Source: Oscillospiraceae bacterium
Lineage (GTDB): Bacteria; Bacillota; Clostridia; Oscillospirales; CAG-272
Length of the DNA: 36,987 nucleotides
Direction: 5' to 3'
Assembly: GCA_015064065.1 (NCBI GenBank)
Contig: SVSY01000006.1
Coordinates: 1 to 36,987, forward strand
Positions 35,190 through 36,987 of this stretch are shown here, piece by piece. Below the pieces are notes generated by a model. It made no database searches. It was not told where the DNA came from and saw nothing but the letters and a program-made list of their open reading frames with translations. The position numbers and the translations under genes are program-made. Numbering within the stretch: the stretch's first letter is position 1; every line of letters begins with the position of its first letter.

Positions 35190-36341
35190 ATGATTGAAAA
35201 GAATATTAATAACACAGGGTCCGCCGAAGAGGTCAAGGAAGAAAAGGAAGAAAAAGCAGTAAAGACCTACGCTTCGGCAGAACAGCTCAAAGAAGATATT
35301 ATTAAGCTCTGTTCGGTCCCTTCGCTTTCGGGCTTTGAATACAGAGCGTCAGAGAGAGTAAAGGAGATATACGGCAAGGATTTCGACGAGATAAAGACCG
35401 ACCTCGTCGGAAACCAGATACTTCTCCGCAGATGCGGCAGAGAGAATGCGCCAAAAATACTCGTAGATGCACACTTCGACGAGGTCGGAATGATAGTTTG
35501 TGACGTGCTTGAGGGCGGATTTTTGAGAATGGCGCGAGTTGGCGGCATCGACCCCGCTATAATGCAGGCGGCTGACGTTATAGTCTGCGGCAACGAAACA
35601 CTCAGAGGCGTAGTAATATCGACACCGCCTCATCTGCGCGCAGGAAAGGACGCAAAGCTTCCTCCCGTTGAGGAGCTGCTCGTTGACGTCGGTCTCGGAT
35701 ATACGCTTGACGAGCTTCGCGAGCTTATCCCGATAGGCAGCCCGATAGTTTACGCGGCGGCATATTCAGATCTCGGTGATAAATACATTGCGGGCAAGAG
35801 CTTCGACGACAAGGCTTGTGGCGCAATAGCAGCAAGAGCTATAATAGACACTCCGCAAAAGGAGCTTGCAGGCGACATTTATCTCTGCTTCTCGGCGAGA
35901 GAAGAGACTTCGATGTACGGCGGCGCTCTTTCGGCTACTTATAAGACCGAGCCCGATTACGCTATGGTAATCGACGTAAATCTCGGCAACGCACCCGATA
36001 TCCCCTCGAACGAGACGGTAAAGATAGGTGACGGGATTTCGGTATCCTACTCTGCGGCAACGCACAGAGAGCTTACTAAAATGACTATCGAGCTCTGCAA
36101 GCAAAAGGAGCTCCCCGTAATACCTACGGCGTCGCCCTCATCAACGGGTACTAACGCGCCGACCGTAAATCTCGTAAGAGACGGAGTGCCGACGGTTGAC
36201 GTTGGACTTCCGCTTAGAAATATGCATACCTATAACGAGGTCATCCACCTTGGAGATTGCAACGTGCTTTGCGGTGCGGTCAGAGAATTTATCTGCTCTA
36301 AGGAGATCGCAGAGCGTTTCGGAAGGGAGGAGATACTGTGA
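35190..36341 (+). CDS. M42 family metallopeptidase
   Basis: CSVPSLSGFEYRASERVKEIYG, VDAHFDEVGMIV, KSFDDKACGAIAARAII, CFSAREETSMYGGALSATY. Confidence 0.92.
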   Translation: MIEKNINNTGSAEEVKEEKEEKAVKTYASAEQLKEDIIKLCSVPSLSGFEYRASERVKEIYGKDFDEIKTDLVGNQILLRRCGRENAPKILVDAHFDEVGMIVCDVLEGGFLRMARVGGIDPAIMQAADVIVCGNETLRGVVISTPPHLRAGKDAKLPPVEELLVDVGLGYTLDELRELIPIGSPIVYAAAYSDLGDKYIAGKSFDDKACGAIAARAIIDTPQKELAGDIYLCFSAREETSMYGGALSATYKTEPDYAMVIDVNLGNAPDIPSNETVKIGDGISVSYSAATHRELTKMTIELCKQKELPVIPTASPSSTGTNAPTVNLVRDGVPTVDVGLPLRNMHTYNEVIHLGDCNVLCGAVREFICSKEIAERFGREEIL

Positions 36342-36987
36342 GTGACATTATGAATAAAAACGGCACAGAGCTTTTACGCGAGCTTTGCCTTGCCTTTGGT
36401 CCGTCGGGATTTGAAGGGGCTGTCCGCGAGCTCATACGTCCCCGCGCAGAAGCAGTAGCCGATAAGGTAACTGTCGACAAAATGGGCGACCTTATCGCGC
36501 TTATGCAGTTCGGTGACCTGACGGCAGAGAACAGAAAAAAGATAATGATATCGGCGCATATGGACGAGGTCGGATTTATGATAGCCGACGTGCGTGACGA
36601 CGGAATGCTGACCTTTGGCTGTGTCGGCGGAATAGACCCGTCGGTGCTTGCGGGAAGAAAGGTGACTGTCGGTAACGAAAACGGCTTTATGAACGGAGTC
36701 ATCTGCTCGAAGGCTATACACCACAAGAGTCCCGAGGAGCGCGAAACGCCGATAAAGGCCCGCAAGATGTATATTGACGTCGGAGCAGATAAGAAAGAAG
36801 ATATTGAAGATAAGATAGCCGTCGGCGACTTCGGCACGTTTGATTCCGAGTTTTACACCTTCGGCAAGGGCGACCGCACGATCAAGGCAAAGGCGCTCGA
36901 CGATAGAATGGGTTGCGCCGCGATGCTTGAGATAATGGATTCGCTCAAGGCTGACGCACCCAATCAGGACATCGACGTTTACTTCTG
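36338..36987 (+). CDS. M42 family metallopeptidase (second copy, truncated by window end)
   Basis: Read directly: GTG start overlapping the previous stop (GTGA); LCLAFGPSGFEGAVRELIRP, ISAHMDEVGFMIADV, ALDDRMGCAAMLEIMD. Not in the ORF track because it has no stop in the window. ATG 36350 is an alternative start. Confidence 0.85.
   Translation, partial: MSDIMNKNGTELLRELCLAFGPSGFEGAVRELIRPRAEAVADKVTVDKMGDLIALMQFGDLTAENRKKIMISAHMDEVGFMIADVRDDGMLTFGCVGGIDPSVLAGRKVTVGNENGFMNGVICSKAIHHKSPEERETPIKARKMYIDVGADKKEDIEDKIAVGDFGTFDSEFYTFGKGDRTIKAKALDDRMGCAAMLEIMDSLKADAPNQDIDVYF

Overview
About 37 kb of what looks like a gut-type Clostridia (Bacillota) chromosome, judged from gene content and gene style only. 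Most of the window (about 0.4-30.1 kb) is a carbohydrate-catabolism island. It has three AraC-family regulators, several glycoside-hydrolase-like genes (GH20, GH32, GH39-like, GH43 and a beta-propeller protein), xylA/xylB, a ThuA-like protein, five Gfo/Idh/MocA oxidoreductases, three TIM-barrel sugar isomerase/epimerases, an ADP-ribosylglycohydrolase-family protein next to a PfkB kinase, two SGNH hydrolases, a VOC protein, a PhnP-like MBL hydrolase and two YgjV-type membrane proteins. No recognisable sugar transporter (ABC/MFS/PTS) is present. The right end holds a REP-associated tyrosine transposase (RAYT), a glycerophosphodiester phosphodiesterase, a secreted metallophosphoesterase with an Asn/Thr repeat stalk, a ComM/YifB ATPase and two M42 peptidases (the second truncated by the window edge). 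The strongest unusual observations are: (1) the RAYT gene carries two inverted 29-nt REP-like elements (28/29 complementary, each with a GTAG head) inside its own reading frame, flanking the HUH-motif codons; (2) an SHMT-family protein keeps the PLP residues but has lost the canonical YAEGYPGKRYYGG and THKT catalytic residues; (3) the set of oxidoreductase, epimerase and ThuA genes suggests an oxidative (3-keto) deglycosylation route; (4) two YgjV paralogues each overlap the start of a downstream glycosidase-type gene; (5) hairpin-rich intergenic mosaics occur at 1-390 and 17094-17359. All family assignments come from reading motifs; no database search was run.
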